A stretch of DNA of 64,000 nt from Phoenix dactylifera (GCF_009389715.1 NC_052404.1:2472738-2536737); one strand, 5' to 3'; shown: positions 10,876 to 24,500, numbered from the stretch's first letter. Notes: generated from the letters alone by a model not told the origin. Translations and numbers: made by a program.

Positions 10876-11621
10876 CACGTGCACGTCCGGACACCGCGTC
10901 TTACGCCCTGTCGGCTCCATCAAGAAAGCGGACGCGGTTTGATGAAGCTTCTCGTCCCCCGGTGGTTGCAACGCGTCTCCCCCCCCAACCACCAGACGCA
11001 TGCCTCCACGTGTTCCATCGATCATTCCCACCCGAAGTTCGTCCCTGACCTATTTTATCTACAGAAGACACGTGTCGATAGAATAGTGCTATTGCATGAG
11101 TGGGTGTACTGTAGCTGATCCATGTCGAATGCTACTCCAGCCCTATCCGACCGGTTGGGGATCTCGATCGGTGGCCCTCGTTCATCTCCGACCACTCAAT
11201 GAACACCTGCCACGTGGCCCACATGCTCGCCCCATGTTATTATCCCCAGGATACCTGCACGGAATCGCTGCTCCGTCTAAATTACGGAAACACCCTCCCC
11301 TATTCCGAAAGGCTCCCGCACCCATTATTTGCAATTAGACCCGATAACTAAGGGCATTTTTGGTAACTAGAGGAAATAGTAGGCAAACGTGGACCAAGAA
11401 AAGAGGCCCATAGAATGATTAAAAAAAGGAATACTTATATCGAGTTTCACTGCAGCCAGAGATGAGCTCGACACGTGGAAGGACTTTTTGCTCTATTGTG
11501 AGCCCTCTTTATAAGCTACTATCCTCCTCCGCTCCAACCACCAAGGCAAAACAAAGAAGCTATCCCCAATAATCTCCTCTCATATCCTTCTCCCTCTTTT
11601 CTCTCTCTCTCACACACAACC
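10876..11621 (+). promoter_or_regulatory. BAM9 promoter with five G-boxes and a TATA box
   Basis: The palindromic G-box CACGTG occurs at 10876, 11007, 11069, 11211 and 11472, five times in about 600 bp. A TATA-like ctttataagc follows at 11507-11516, and a pyrimidine-rich leader leads to the ATG at 11622. The region is GC-rich and non-repetitive compared with its surroundings. G-boxes are bound by bHLH (PIF-type) and bZIP factors, so light, sugar or stress control is a reasonable inference, not something seen. Confidence 0.75.
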
Positions 11622-14529
11622 ATGGAGGTGGCGTTGATGGGCCGGCGGGCCGGCGTGGTGAAGCCGGAGCTCTTCGCGACCAGGAAACTTGGGCTCGTTG
11701 AATCGGGGCGGACAGGGTCCAGAGTGGACCGGATCCGATTCGATCCGGCGACCGGGAGGGGCCGGAAAGGGGCGGTTAAGATGGCTCGCAGTGGCGTCCG
11801 GTCCGAGATGGCCGTCCGGGAGGCAGAATTGAACGCCCCAAAGAAATCGGTAAACTCTTCTCTTTAATGTTTCATGTTAGATTTAAGATAACAGATCTGG
11901 TAGAGCTAAGTACTTTTTTTTATTTTTATTGGGTAATATGGAAATAAATCGTAAGAATTTGAAGTTGTTGTTGTTTGTTTGTTCATCCATCTTGTTCGAG
12001 TAAATCGCCTGTGTAACTCGATACAGAGAACAGCGTACGTATATGGAACCAACTTCTTGGTCACTACCTTCTGCTCTTTTGTACCATGGTTGAGCCCCAA
12101 AGCCTTTTTCCTTGAAATAATAAAAGTGGAAAAAATGACACCCTTTACCATCAAAAGAAAAAAAAGACGCCCTTTGTTCCGCTTCCACCAAAAAAACCAA
12201 AGGGAAAAGAAAAAAAGGCACCCGTTTGAACACGTGCATAGAAGTTTCTATATGGGTCATCCTGACTTTCGGGGTCGTGTCTACCGAAAAAATGGAATCG
12301 GGCTGCCCCGTAGAGATCTCTGTCGTTTTGCAAAAAAAAAAAAAATAAAATAAAAAAATAAAAATATATATGCAAATAATGCTTTACAAAATATTTATAC
12401 AATTCCAGATTTTTAAGAAGATTCATATATAAAAAATTTTAAGTTTATTTTTTTTATTTATGCAATTTCGATATTAATTTAGAAGGTATTCATAAAAAAA
12501 TTCAATATTTAGAAGAATATTTATGTAAAAATTAAAAAGATTTTTTATGTATATACATCTTCCTAAATATATAAAATTGTATGAATATTTTCTAAAATTA
12601 CTATTTATATATACACTCTTATAAGCTTTTTTGTTTTACATGTTTATCAATAATCATATTTTCATTATTTTAATTTTAAATCGCTAACTTCTTAATGATA
12701 TTAGACGGTATGAATATATATGCAATATATATAAGTATTTAATGAGGATATACGTATAAATATCAATTTTGAGGGAGTGTTCATGCAAATGCTAATATTT
12801 AAAAAATATATATACCTAGAAAAACCAAAAAAAAGGCACCCGTTTAAACCCTTGCATAGAAGTTTCTATGCGGACGGCTAATACCTCCCTATGGGTCATC
12901 CTGGCTTTCGGGGTCGTGTCCACCTAAAGGACGGAATCGGGATGCCCCATAGAGATCTCTATGCGTTTTGGTAACATAAACGGTCCAGATCACTTCAATT
13001 TTACCGATTACTGGAATTCTGGGGAAAAAAAATTAATTGTTCTTTTTGTTTCGGTTCAGACCGGTCCGGTTCGGCTATTCGTGGGTCTACCTCTCGACGC
13101 GGTCTCCGACTGCAACGCCGTGAACCACGCCAAGGCCATCGCGGCGGGGCTCCGCGCCCTCAAGCTCCTCGGCGCCCAAGGCGTCGAGCTCCCCGTGTGG
13201 TGGGGCGTCGCCGCTGCCGGCGAATGGTCCGCCTACCTCGCCCTCGCCGACATGGTCCGCGACGCCGGTCTCCGCCTCCGCGTCTCCCTCCACCTCCACG
13301 CCTCCCGCCGCCCGGCCTTCCCCCTCCCCGACTGGGTCTCCCGCCTCGCCGACGCCAACCCCGACCTCCTCTTCACCGACCGCTCCGGCCGCCGCCGCCA
13401 GGACTGCCTCTCCCTCGCCGTCGACAACCTCCCTGTCCTCGACGGCAAGACCCCGTTGCAAGCCTTCGAGGAGTTCTTCCGTAGTTTCCGTTCCGCCTTC
13501 TCCGATTTCATCGGCTCCACCATCACGGTAAGCAAAAAGCTTCCACCTTTGTGCGTCTTTTGATCAAAAGCCTCCACCTTTATACTCTTTCTTCATTCTT
13601 TGATGTAAAATTCGTGCTTCTCTCTCTTTGCCACCCAATTTCTTTTTCAGGACATTTCGGTGAGTCTCGGACCCAATGGCGAGCTCCGGTACCCCTCGTT
13701 CCCCCCCTCCACTGGAAGCCATCTGTTTACAGGCGTCGGAGAATTCCAATGCTACGATAAATACATGCTGGCCGATCTCAAACGGCATGCCGAGGAGTCC
13801 GGAAACCCACTGTGGGGCCTCTCTGGTCCCCATAATGCCCCGGAGTACGACCAGTCGCCGGATTCCGGCAACTTCTTCAGGGAGAATGGCGGCTCGTGGG
13901 AGACCCCCTATGGAAATTTCTTCCTCTCCTGGTACTCAGGGCAGCTCCTATCCCATGGTGATCGGATGCTCTCAACTGCATCGAAAGTGTTTGGTGATTT
14001 GCCGGTGACTCTGTCTGCAAAGGTGCCACTTTTGCCCTGGTGGCACGACACCCGGTCCCGGCCGGCTCAGCTGACTGCTGGATTCTACAACACATATGGA
14101 AGGGACGGGTACGATGCCGTCGGCGAGATGTTCGCAAGGAATTCTTGTGCAATGATCATCCCTGGAATGGACCTCTTGGGCAAGGAGCAACCTCATGGCC
14201 TGAGATCGAGCCCCGAGTCGCTGCTATCTCAGATAATGAAGGCGTGTGAGAAGCATGGGGTGAGGGTTTCCGGGGAGAATTCTTCGCTTGATGGCATCGG
14301 CGTAGAAGGTTTTAGAAGAATTAAGGAAATTCTATCTGCAGAGAATTCAAGTGTCGATTCTTTTACGTATCACAGAATGGGCGCTTTCTTCTTCTCGCCA
14401 GAGCATTGGCCTCTGTTTATGGAGTTCGTAAGGAGCATGGCCCAGTCAGAGATGGATTCTGATGATTTGCCAAGCAACAAGGAGGAGAAGTTATCCCTAT
14501 CGGTGGATCGAGAGATGCAAGCAGCTTAA
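11622..14529 (+). CDS. BAM9: Beta-amylase 9 homologue, non-catalytic type, plastid
   Basis: There are three exons, all in phase 0: 11622-11849, 13060-13527 and 13651-14529 (524 aa). Residues 1-76 are basic and Arg/Ser-rich, like a plastid transit region. The glycosyl hydrolase 14 barrel starts near LFVGLPLDAVSDC and includes VELPVWWGVA, GEFQCYDKYM, FFLSWYSGQLL and AMIIPGMDL. As in Arabidopsis BAM9, the substrate-binding Asp before Val-Trp-Trp-Gly of active enzymes is replaced (Leu-Pro), and the Gly-Gly-Asn-Val-Gly-Asp flexible loop is missing. The first catalytic Glu (243, in GPNGELRYP) is kept, and Glu441 (VSGENSS) falls where the second catalytic Glu is expected. BAM9 is regarded as catalytically inactive, with a probable regulatory role in leaf starch metabolism. 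Exon 2 is strongly GC-rich, a commelinid-like trait. A LINE lies 100 bp after the stop. Confidence 0.93.
12213..12971. repeat. Pair of 115-140 bp direct repeats inside BAM9 intron 1
   Basis: Copy one (about 12213-12331) and copy two (about 12832-12971) share gcatagaagtttctat, then gggtcatcctg, ctttcggggtcgtgt, ggaatcggg and agagatctct. Copy two carries about 20 extra bases in the middle. About 500 bp of AT-rich DNA separates them. Copy two ends about 90 bp before the exon 2 acceptor. The spacing suggests a small element with direct terminal repeats or a local duplication. The ends are not TG...CA. Confidence 0.7.
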
Positions 14530-14629
14530 GGGTACTGCTCTGTGCACTGTTAATATATGTATTGAGTAGTAGGGATATGCGGAATTACTGAAATAGGCTG
14601 ATAATATCATTGGTAGAGATACGTAAGCA

Positions 14630-15030
14630 TAGGCCCGGCCTGAGTCATGCTCGGCGTGTGCTACAGACCTGCTCAGTTATATTGGAGGGTGACTTAGCCA
14701 CTGTGATCAACTGGATCTAGGATGGCCCGAGTGGCGGTGGAGGGGGACACTCCTGCTTTAGAATATTTGGACTATGGTGAGTGATGAAGTGGCCTTTCGG
14801 ACTAAGCATGTATTTAGACAGGCCAACGAAACTGCAGATTGGGTGGCTTTTTACGTGGCTTGTCGTTCCGGAGATACCTTAGGGGCCGAGGAGGAGGAGG
14901 AGTTGTCCAGAACACTTTGAAATTTATTGTTATCTGATTTTATTGGATGTATCCGTGCTAGAACTGTATGAAGCGTCCGTTTTTAGCACCAAAAAAAAGA
15001 AAAAAGAAAGAAAAGAAAAGAAAAAAAAAA
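14630..15030 (+). mobile_element. 5'-truncated LINE in the BAM9 3' flank, with target duplication
   Basis: This 400-bp tail of the window's LINE family keeps the end of the RNase H region (gccaacgaaactgcagattg near 14820) and the typical 3' end, then an A-rich tail with G interruptions (14991-15030). It is flanked by near-identical copies of about 15 bp: tagagatacgtaagca at 14614-14629 and tagagatatgtagca at 15031-15045. Because it begins 100 bp after the BAM9 stop, it probably lies in or next to that gene's 3' UTR. Confidence 0.8.
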
Positions 15031-15886
15031 TAGAGATATGTAGCACAAACTTGTCATCTGCTGCTAAATTTTTGAGGCATCTAGATTTATATCGTGCATC
15101 TAGATATATATGTGAGCTGCCATTTTATGTTGTACAATGAGTTTGAGCTGTTGATTATATAATATTTTGGGAAGTATATGTTATGTTTAAAAAACAAGTT
15201 GCTTCCTTCTTGAAGATGTTGTTTGGTTGCTGCTTAGTTTTATGAAGGAAAACCCATGATGAATTCAACAACCATGAGAAACATGATGGTCTTAGTTCAG
15301 AAAAACTGGCTTATATTTGGCAAAACATTTTTTTTTTATAAGTTACAATAAGAGTTTCAGTCTTAATATGTGATGTTGTAAGTATATTGATGATTATGAT
15401 CGTGTTTATTGGAAGGATCCCTGAGATGAGAGAGAATCTACATAATGATAAATTAGATTAGAAAAGGCCCCAGATTAACTGATGTTGATAGAGCAGCCCA
15501 ATCTTTTGAATTAGATGTGGAATCTACGGATAGACACAGAAGAGAGGTGTACAGCTTCATTTGAAGTTATTTATCTAGTCAGGCTTTCCCTTGTGAATTA
15601 ACATAACTAACAAGGAGATATTTATCAGGCTCAGCAATTCTATGATGGACCACACTACAATAGAAATAGCTTTAAGCTTTATAATAATAACATGGCAATA
15701 ATGATGTTCAAGGAGACAGAGTTGCACCTTGGAGCTTTGTTCTTCAACTTCAACTTTCCCTCCTTTCGGCCGGACAAAGGCCCTGACAAGTTGTCTGCGC
15801 GGGATGACTTGGATCTGAAGAACCATATCACTGGTAATGAATCAAGGCTGCTGAGAGGGAGAATGAGAAATTGGGAACCACTCTTG

Positions 15887-16155
15887 GGTAGTGTTTAGTT
15901 CACGGTTGGAATCAGAATCAGAATCGCAATATAGCCATATCTCCCAACATATTTGATTCATGACCAAATTTAAAATAGAATTTGAATACTATGGAAGGGT
16001 AGGGATTAAGTTTTAAGAAATTGGGCACATTCTCATTCCGCTCTAGAGTCAAAATGAAAATGGGACTCCCTCCAACCAAATGGCCGAAATGAAAGTCACT
16101 CATTCCCATTCACATTCACATTTCAGAGTCTCAACTTTTCCCAACTAAACATGCC
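15887..16155. mobile_element. Probable MITE with GTTTAGTT-type ends
   Basis: The left end (ggtagtgtttagttc) and the right end (read in reverse, ggcatgtttagttggg) are short imperfect inverted repeats bounding about 270 bp. The interior has repeated gaatcagaatcagaatcgc and cattcccattcacattcac motifs. No clean target duplication is visible, so the family is not assigned. Confidence 0.4.
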
Positions 16156-18589
16156 TCTGATTCTATTGCAAAAGTAGAGATAGAGAACATGACATTCTTC
16201 TAGGACCTCTGTTCACTTAACAGAATATGTGCGAGGACGAGCAACCATGCACTATTTAAGTACACTAAATTGCATATAATCCTGTGTACAATACCTTTTG
16301 TTCGTATGAAACAAGATATGAACTCAATCGATGTGCATGAGTGACAGATATCCCCATAATCCCAACAATGTAAAATCTTACCGAGACTACCATTAACTAT
16401 AGAGAGTACACAAGCAGACAATATGAATGCATAAAATTTTGTGTAGATGTTGAAACTGGAATTCAGCAGGTGTAGCTCCTAAATCTTGGAATATGTCGTT
16501 GTGATCCTGTGAATACCATATAAAATGGCATGGAATCCTTAATCAGAAATTTTGTTGATAAAGAATATATGAAATAAGAATAAATTTTGCAGCGGCCAAA
16601 AGGGAAAAGGTATATAAACCTCTTTCAGGGTTCTGTTTGATGCCTCACCATCTTCTGTGGTATATCTTCCACATGAGTGGGAATGGATTGGGAACCAAGT
16701 AAGATGTAAAAGTGGGACAGATTGGGGGAGGTTGTGGATCATGCACATCTAAGATTTCCAATATACTAGAAATCATCTCACCCTTTACTCATATTCCCTC
16801 TTCTCTCTTCCTCCGCTGCTCAAAATTATTACATTTTTGTGGTAAATTCAAAGAAAAATGCCACCTTTCAAAAATGAACTCGGAACCTTTCTTTCGTGCA
16901 TGCACTATAAGTGGTACCAAGAGAGGACTAAAGAGTCAAGCCCTACTGGCAAATGATTACAGTTGAAGGAGTAATACTATACTTAAAATGAAATACGAAG
17001 AACCAATGTCCAAGATAAGAAAATCCTTAGCTAAAGAGGTTCTTTTATCTGCAAGGGCAATGGCCTAACTCCCGCATAAGAAACAATTCTTAGCAAACCC
17101 ATGGAAGGGGAGTTTGCAGGGACTGAAAGAGGATGTAAACACAACAAACTCCAAGAAATTAGGATAATGAATTCGAACAAAAAGATGATTCTGCCTACTT
17201 GTGTAGGAATTATGAGTTCACTCTCTCCTTCCAACCCTTTGCTAATCCCTTCAAATTTTTCTTAATCAACATACATGGTGATAATTTTAAAATTTTCCGC
17301 AGAAAATCTAGTATGTTGGATGACCATGTACATGATACTTCATTTCAGGTACAAAAAGCTGAGACCAAATGGTTTTAAAGCTCTATCGACACAGAATTTT
17401 TTAGTAAACATGTAGAAATATATTATATAACCTAAATATCATAGTTTTGAATAGAAAAGGAAAATTACTAAATAAAGCCTGGTACAAGTGAAATACTCAA
17501 AAGATAATTAAAGTGCAAAACAGAACTAAAATTTTCTCCACCCAAAGCATAATATACTATTAGATGGAAACCATTTCATACTATTTTTCAAATATCATAT
17601 TCAAAAGTAAAATACTGAATCTGAAAATTTCTGCTCCATTTTCTCCCAAAAAAAGAAAGCAATTTGCACCACTTCTAACCTGGCTTAGATGTGGGACCAT
17701 TCTCCCCCAATTAAGCCCAAGCAAGCAAGAAACAGATTTCACCTTTTGGATGTCGTTATAAGCTGGAAGAATTTAAATGCCCCAAAGTGCTCTCTGAATT
17801 TGTGGATATCTGCAATCATCACGTTCCATAACAGCATTCAAATTTCCCAGTTCCACTTTGATAATCCAATCCTTGGCTGGGGGATTCATCAGCCACAGAA
17901 ACAGACTCACTTCCACTACAAGCTGAGCCATCAGTCGTATGTGGCGTCATCATATTCCACTCTGAATGTTAGCATTTTAGAGAACAAGGTATCACCACCA
18001 TCCTAGTCACTCTATATGGATACTGCAATGAGAGCATTTGAGAGCAGAGATCTTTTGGCACTTCATCAGATTGCCCTTCATTTCTCCTGCCTTTGAAACA
18101 GAGTCAGAATTCTAGAAAAGATTCTAACATGGTGAATTGAACCTTCTCAGGCGATAAAGGCCCATTAAAGGCCACCGTGACTGTCAGTTTTACATATCCA
18201 ATAAAAATCATCAAGCCAATTTTCGGTAGTCCAAACTCCAAAGTATAGCTCAAGGTTCAGCAGATTTTTCCTAAACATGGCCAATAAAGTGAGGATGGAA
18301 ACAATCTGATATAAAATTATCAACATGCTTTATTATTATGAAAAAAAAAAAATCAAGGTTAGTCTGCGAGGAGAGAACATCTCAAATTGTCCCTCTATAC
18401 AACGTAAAAACTGTCTTTTGTAACCTAATATATTTTCTCTGGTGCAAAACCATCAGAATAGAGAGATATACATGATGCATTTTATCTTTTATCCTCGGGA
18501 AAGAGTAGTTTTCTATTGCATTTGATATCACAGATTGTAGCATCCAGCTCCAAAGCAGCTGTGCTTGTCTTTGCTTTTCGTTCCGTCTC
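16156..18589. other. Spacer between BAM9 and the VAP gene
   Basis: I find no coding exon here. The right-hand part probably includes the 3' UTR of the leftward VAP gene, whose stop is at 18590. No further repeat structure stands out. Confidence 0.45.
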
Positions 18590-21500
18590 TCATGGGTGCA
18601 ACAGGTATCCAAGGGCCACACCAACTATTGTCATGAAAACCAGAAACAAAAAGGGAAAACCAACCTGAGTCCCTGCCATACACTTCCTTCTGAACAATAT
18701 CTGAAATTAGACACCAAGATATCAGAGACCCATTACATTCTATAAGAGAATGGTTTCCACAAGAAGGTACTGACAAACTGAATAAAGAGGACGAAATCAT
18801 ACTAGGACATAAATAAGAATGCTAGTCTGAGTGAATGACCAGCCACTACATAAATGTTTGATTCTCAAAGGTGCATAAAGATATCAAATATGCAAAGATA
18901 AATTATGTAAGGCAGGAAATCATCAAGCAACTGCACAGCAATGTGTGCACTAATTTATTCATGAGCTACTTGAACTTGATGTAACAAAATGGTTGCTGCT
19001 CATCTAATTGGAAGGTCTAAAGAAATTAGAGGCACAAGAAGCAATTCAAGCATACAAAATAGTCCCCTTTTTTGGGTGGACGTGGGGAGTGCAGAAGAAG
19101 CCTCATGAAGAAAAGGTTCTATTCTTCGTTATTGCAATGCTCTATAGACTACTGCATAAGCAAGGCTTAGAAAAGTGTCAATCAGAGCAGTTATATAGTT
19201 TAAAAGGAATAGAATTAGAGTTTAGAAATTAATTGGTTTTCCCTGATTTCCCAGTCAAATAAGATGCAAATTTCTGAACTAGAAAACAGTAGTGTTACAA
19301 GAGATAAAAATTTGCTTCTAAATAAAATAAGACTCACTATTTCTTGTTGCAACTTTTCCCTCTCTTGAATGGCTGCACCATTCTCTTCTTTCAGCCTTGT
19401 GACTGTATTTTCAGCCTGGAAAATTACCCATTTCTCTTATACTTCAAAGATTATCCTTTGAATAACAAAGTATATTTCAATGAAGAAGTGCGGCAGAATT
19501 TGACAATAGATTTATAAAAGAAAAAACGATAAATCACTTGCACCTACTGTGACCTGCTCCCTCGATTTATGTGCAATACAGCAGTTCTATCAATAACATA
19601 CAGAAAAGCCTATTTTAACTAACAATATGTTCTATGCCATGCTAGATCGTGGAGAAGAATTATATGGACTTGGAAGCAGGTTACGTCTGAAATCTAAACA
19701 AAACCTTTAAGAAAAAGTTTGTATGCTCAAATGGAAGAGCAGACATTACAACATCATTTCCATTTCTCAGTATCACCAGAGAGCAACTGTGTTCACTTAT
19801 TATTATGATACTTGCTACCATATGTTATCTATACCTAAACTTAGAAAGCATAAATCTGGAACCGCAGATCCCCAATTTGAGCAAGAATCCTGATTACAGC
19901 ATGTGATGGGCCAATGATAAAGGTAAGCATGGGGGTGCAGAAAAGATCCAAGAAAGTGGCATTAAGAATAAAAGTATCAAAGACTACAAGCTAGGCCAAA
20001 ACTCAAGTCATATGTATAAAAACTGACCTCATTTAGTTTCACTTCAAGAACGTTCAGCTTCAACTTTAGATCCTCAACATCCTTGGCAACCTGAAAATAA
20101 TATGAATGGACAATTGAAAAGAGATGTTTCACAAAACGAATATAGAGATTATGGTGTCCATATTATCTATGTACAAAAAAATTAAAAAGCACTGTTTCTA
20201 AGACTGATCATTCAAAAACTAATATGGAGAACCAAACTGATTATGTCTTCTCAATAGAATGCATTTCATTATCCAGTAGGCTCTTTATTAATTTCATATA
20301 AATAATGATAAAATTGCAGCAAAATATAAGGTGCAGTACCTTAGGGTCATAGCAAAACATAAAATGACATGATGTGAAGCTGGAACAAAATCTCTTACAT
20401 GAAATGGGTGAAGATTCTCGACACCATTCATTTCTTGATTGGTTGAAACAGGAGTTTCTTTCAAATTAGGTGCTTCGTAAACTGGCTCCTGCTTTAAAGC
20501 TCCATTAATTGGTTGCGGTACTGGAAAATGAGGTGGGCTAACCAGAATGACTCTCATTTTGTTCTCTTCAATATATCTGCCATTTGCTTTAGAAAACTGA
20601 ACCAGGAAAATGAAGAGGATTATAGAAGGAGAAAACAAAAAGTCAACATTCAGGGCAACAATATATACTCACAGAGCTCGGCATAATTTCCTCATCCATG
20701 GTGCCATATGAAACAACTGTACTCTGAACTAGGAACTTATCTCTTAACTGCATATCAGGAGGAGCTGCCTTTTGAGCTTGCATGGTAACTAGATTGAGAT
20801 TGAATCAGCAACACAGAGATCAGCTAAAAAGAAAGTAACTAATACTAATAAGAAATCTAAGAGATAAATTTAAAGCACCAAGCACAGTTGCCATAATATG
20901 ATCCTACACAGTGATATTAACTCCTAGGTTTGTTTCAGTTAGAAACACTGAAGGCCAACAAAAAGAATTCAATAATGAATGCAGAATCTAGGTGATAAAA
21001 CTAAAATGTGATGCACAATAACCATTATTGTGTTCGTATAGCGGCATTGACTTTTAGGTTCATTTTAGTTGGGAATGGTGACAATGAGAATCAAAAGTCG
21101 CATTTCTGGCATCAAATTTGTTCTGAGGAAATTCACATGATGAACTAACATGATCTTCCATACCACAGAAAGAGCCCATTTGCACATTGAGTGCGCTCCT
21201 CTCCTCTCTTAGTCTTCACATTAGCATTCTTTTTTCATACTACTATATATCACTATTCTATCTCCACTGTTCTACCATAATTTCTACTCTTTGGCTTGCA
21301 TATCATATAATTTCAAAGCCAGCTAGTAGATGAGCTCTTTTGCTGATTTTACTTCCACAGAGTGATTTCCAGGGATAAAATATCTATTAAATGAATTAAC
21401 TTAAACAAAAGAAACGGCTCAGAATAGTCCACTAACAAGACTACCTTCATGGTGATACTAAGGAGAGAAGCATCTAAGTTGTCATAGGAGTGCACATGAA

Positions 21501-24500
21501 TATTGATGTATGGTTAATTTAGATGCACAAATCATGACATAGTTTTATGATATAATGAAGCCACGGAATAGCCTTTGAGAAATCAAAGAAGAAGGATGCA
21601 ATAAAAGTGATATATTTAACAAACAAAAATCTGGCTTGAGTTTTTTTTTTGCCTTCGAATGTTTAACAAGGTCTTGCAGAAACTTATGCTGCACTCATGA
21701 AGTACTTGATGGACTGAATCTCTACAAACATTTAACAAGTGATACACACTCAGAGAAATTATATGAAAAGAAATAGACTGGCCACATCCATAGCTTGTTT
21801 GAGGAAGTGCAACCATCTATTCTTACAAGTGATACCTTGAAAGTACAATTATGCTCATGAATGCCACGTCTACCTGTTTTCCCTTACCTATTTGAATACC
21901 TGGTGATAAGTCCGTATAACTCTTGATCATGGTAAGTCATTTAGTAAATGCAGAATTCAGAATTGTCATGGTGATTGTGATTCCAGTGTAGCCAGAGGCC
22001 CAAGTAATATCTGCACAGTTGTAGATGTTTTTTGACACAGTGGAGTCAAATTTCAGGACTACTTTCAAAAGCCAACATGGGCCAGGACTACTTTCGAAAG
22101 CCAACATGGGCCAATCATGATATTGTCGCCTATCTCCCCCGGGCAACGATTGTTTTTTATCTTCTTTTTGTTGAATGCTCACTCCAAGTGTGCTGCTTTT
22201 CCTCAGACAACAAAAGGGTCATAAATGCAACAACCTTTGATATCATCAAAAGTTCATGATTGCTATTGTTACCTTTTTCAAGAAAATTCCTTTTTCATCT
22301 TACAATATTTTAGAAGTTAGTTAACTTTAACACCCTATTAACTACTTAAGACTTAGTAGCTCTCCTGCCATAGCAAGAATAAGGATCTGGAGGGTCCTGT
22401 AGTTCCTACTATAAAATGGAAAACTAAACATGTGTTACTACTCATCCAATCACTAATTTACTTCCTTGAGTAGCTTCAATTCAGGTTATCATTAGTTTGA
22501 TTGTTCCTTGTCCTCCCAACTTTATCCTTAAATCTTTGGTTGAAGCCTTTCTCATGATGGTTGGAAGCATCACAATGCAAGGACAACACAGATTTCTCTC
22601 CATGAAAATAACAATTATCAAGTCATTCCTCTTCCTAAAGGGAAATAATTAATGCATATAGGTAGGTCCATGAAGTATAATGATAACAAAACCCAAACTA
22701 GGCATCACGTAACATGCATATGGACCTAACTGATTTAATACCTCTCCGCTGGATGACTTAACTCCCTTTCCATTACCACATCTCTTGCAGCCATTCTGAA
22801 GGATGAGATCTACCAAGAAGTTAAAAATAACTTTCTTTCCCAAATATATAAAAGAAGATGTATATGCATCAACACAGGATTTACTGCTGAATAGAGAAGA
22901 ACTCAAAACTAAAAAGGGTGCATTTATGGCCTTGAACAGACACTAGGGCCCGATTTCACAAATCCAGCAGAGTTTTGTAGAATATGAACTTATAAGAAAT
23001 TGTATTAACATTGTAAGGAAGAGCTCTCCTTGTTTATTACATTATATGATTGGAAGCAACGCCTTAAGTTGCAGAACTGAAATTCCTGAGACACCATGTT
23101 CATGGAAAAAGACCTTCTTTGATCTGCATATTTCCTTCAAGTAGTAGTAATGTCAATATGAAATAAACCTTTTTGTAACAATTGCTTATCGATCAAGTTC
23201 CACAAGTCTTTGATCTGCATATTTCCTTCAAGTAGTAGTAATGTCAATATGAAATAAACCTTTTTGTAAAGAGTGCTTATCGATCAAGTTCCACAAGCAG
23301 GACTACGTGGAAGTGACCCTGTAAGGGACCAATTCAAATTCACTACTAACCAATTAGAACTGCTGGCAAATCCTAGACCATGCAGCCGAGTAGTTAGCGA
23401 ACTGATTAAACTTAAAGATTAGATGACCTGGTTTTTATTTGAAGCCAATGCCATCTATAATTTATGCCTCGATCTTTTAATTAGGTTCTAAGTACCACCT
23501 TCATTGTTGTTTAGTTCCTCCTTCTCAATCACATTCTCTCCTCTATATAGAAATGCATATAATGAGATTTCTGCAGGGTTTACATGAGATTAGCTACACC
23601 ATTCAAGGCTTCTCATTTGAGTCACCAGAAGCAATATTCTTGCAGCCATTGTGTTGATTCGAAATGAAGAATAGTATTACAAAGTCAATGAGGGAGCTTT
23701 ACTTACAAGATGTAAAAATCATAAAAATATATGACAAGTCAGTAGAATTTGAGGATATAAGATTTCGATGATCAGCATACATGTGAAGCAAAATGACATT
23801 ATATAATTTGAGGATTAGGCAAGTATGCAACTTGATGCCGCATCTCTTTTATTAAACAAACAGCAACGTGCTAATAGCAATTGTATATATGTATAGCTAC
23901 CTGTAAAATCACATGTTGATCTTGGTAGAATGACACCTGTGTTTGGTCGCACACAGTATCTCTTGGGTGATGTAGTTTTGACCTAGTAGATGCATCATAG
24001 TCCAATCAGTCACTATTATGATTCAATCTAATATATAATGACAGAGCCAGAATGGAGGATCAACATTTCATGGTACTAAGTGATTCCCAAATGAAAAATA
24101 AATTGAGACTACATTTTTTTCATGTATATGGTTGGCAGCGAGGGGGAAAATTTGAGTGCAAAAGGCATTTTAGTGATCAATGATAATAGTGAAAAAATGA
24201 ACAGAACTAAGAACAGAAATTTAGGAAGGCATAGGTGACCATGGACAACTAGCATAAGCAATTCAAAAATTAGTTACTCGTGCTACCGAAAGACAGATCC
24301 AGAAATAACACCAGAAACCTGCCCTAATGAATGATCTTAAAAATCCATGGGAATAATCACAAAGCTCTTGTAAGCACATAATTTTTCAAGAGGCAACAAA
24401 GCAGAATTTGCAACCCCTAAACCACTGCTCTTTATAAGCAGCCACATTATGAATAAAACACATGCAAGAAAAAAAAAAAGCAAGAAGCACTAACTTTGAA

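Noticed and set aside
13087-13577. Leftward and alternative forward frames over BAM9 exon 2
   Set aside because: They are GC-rich shadow frames. Only the BAM9 frame matches a known family and joins its exons in phase.
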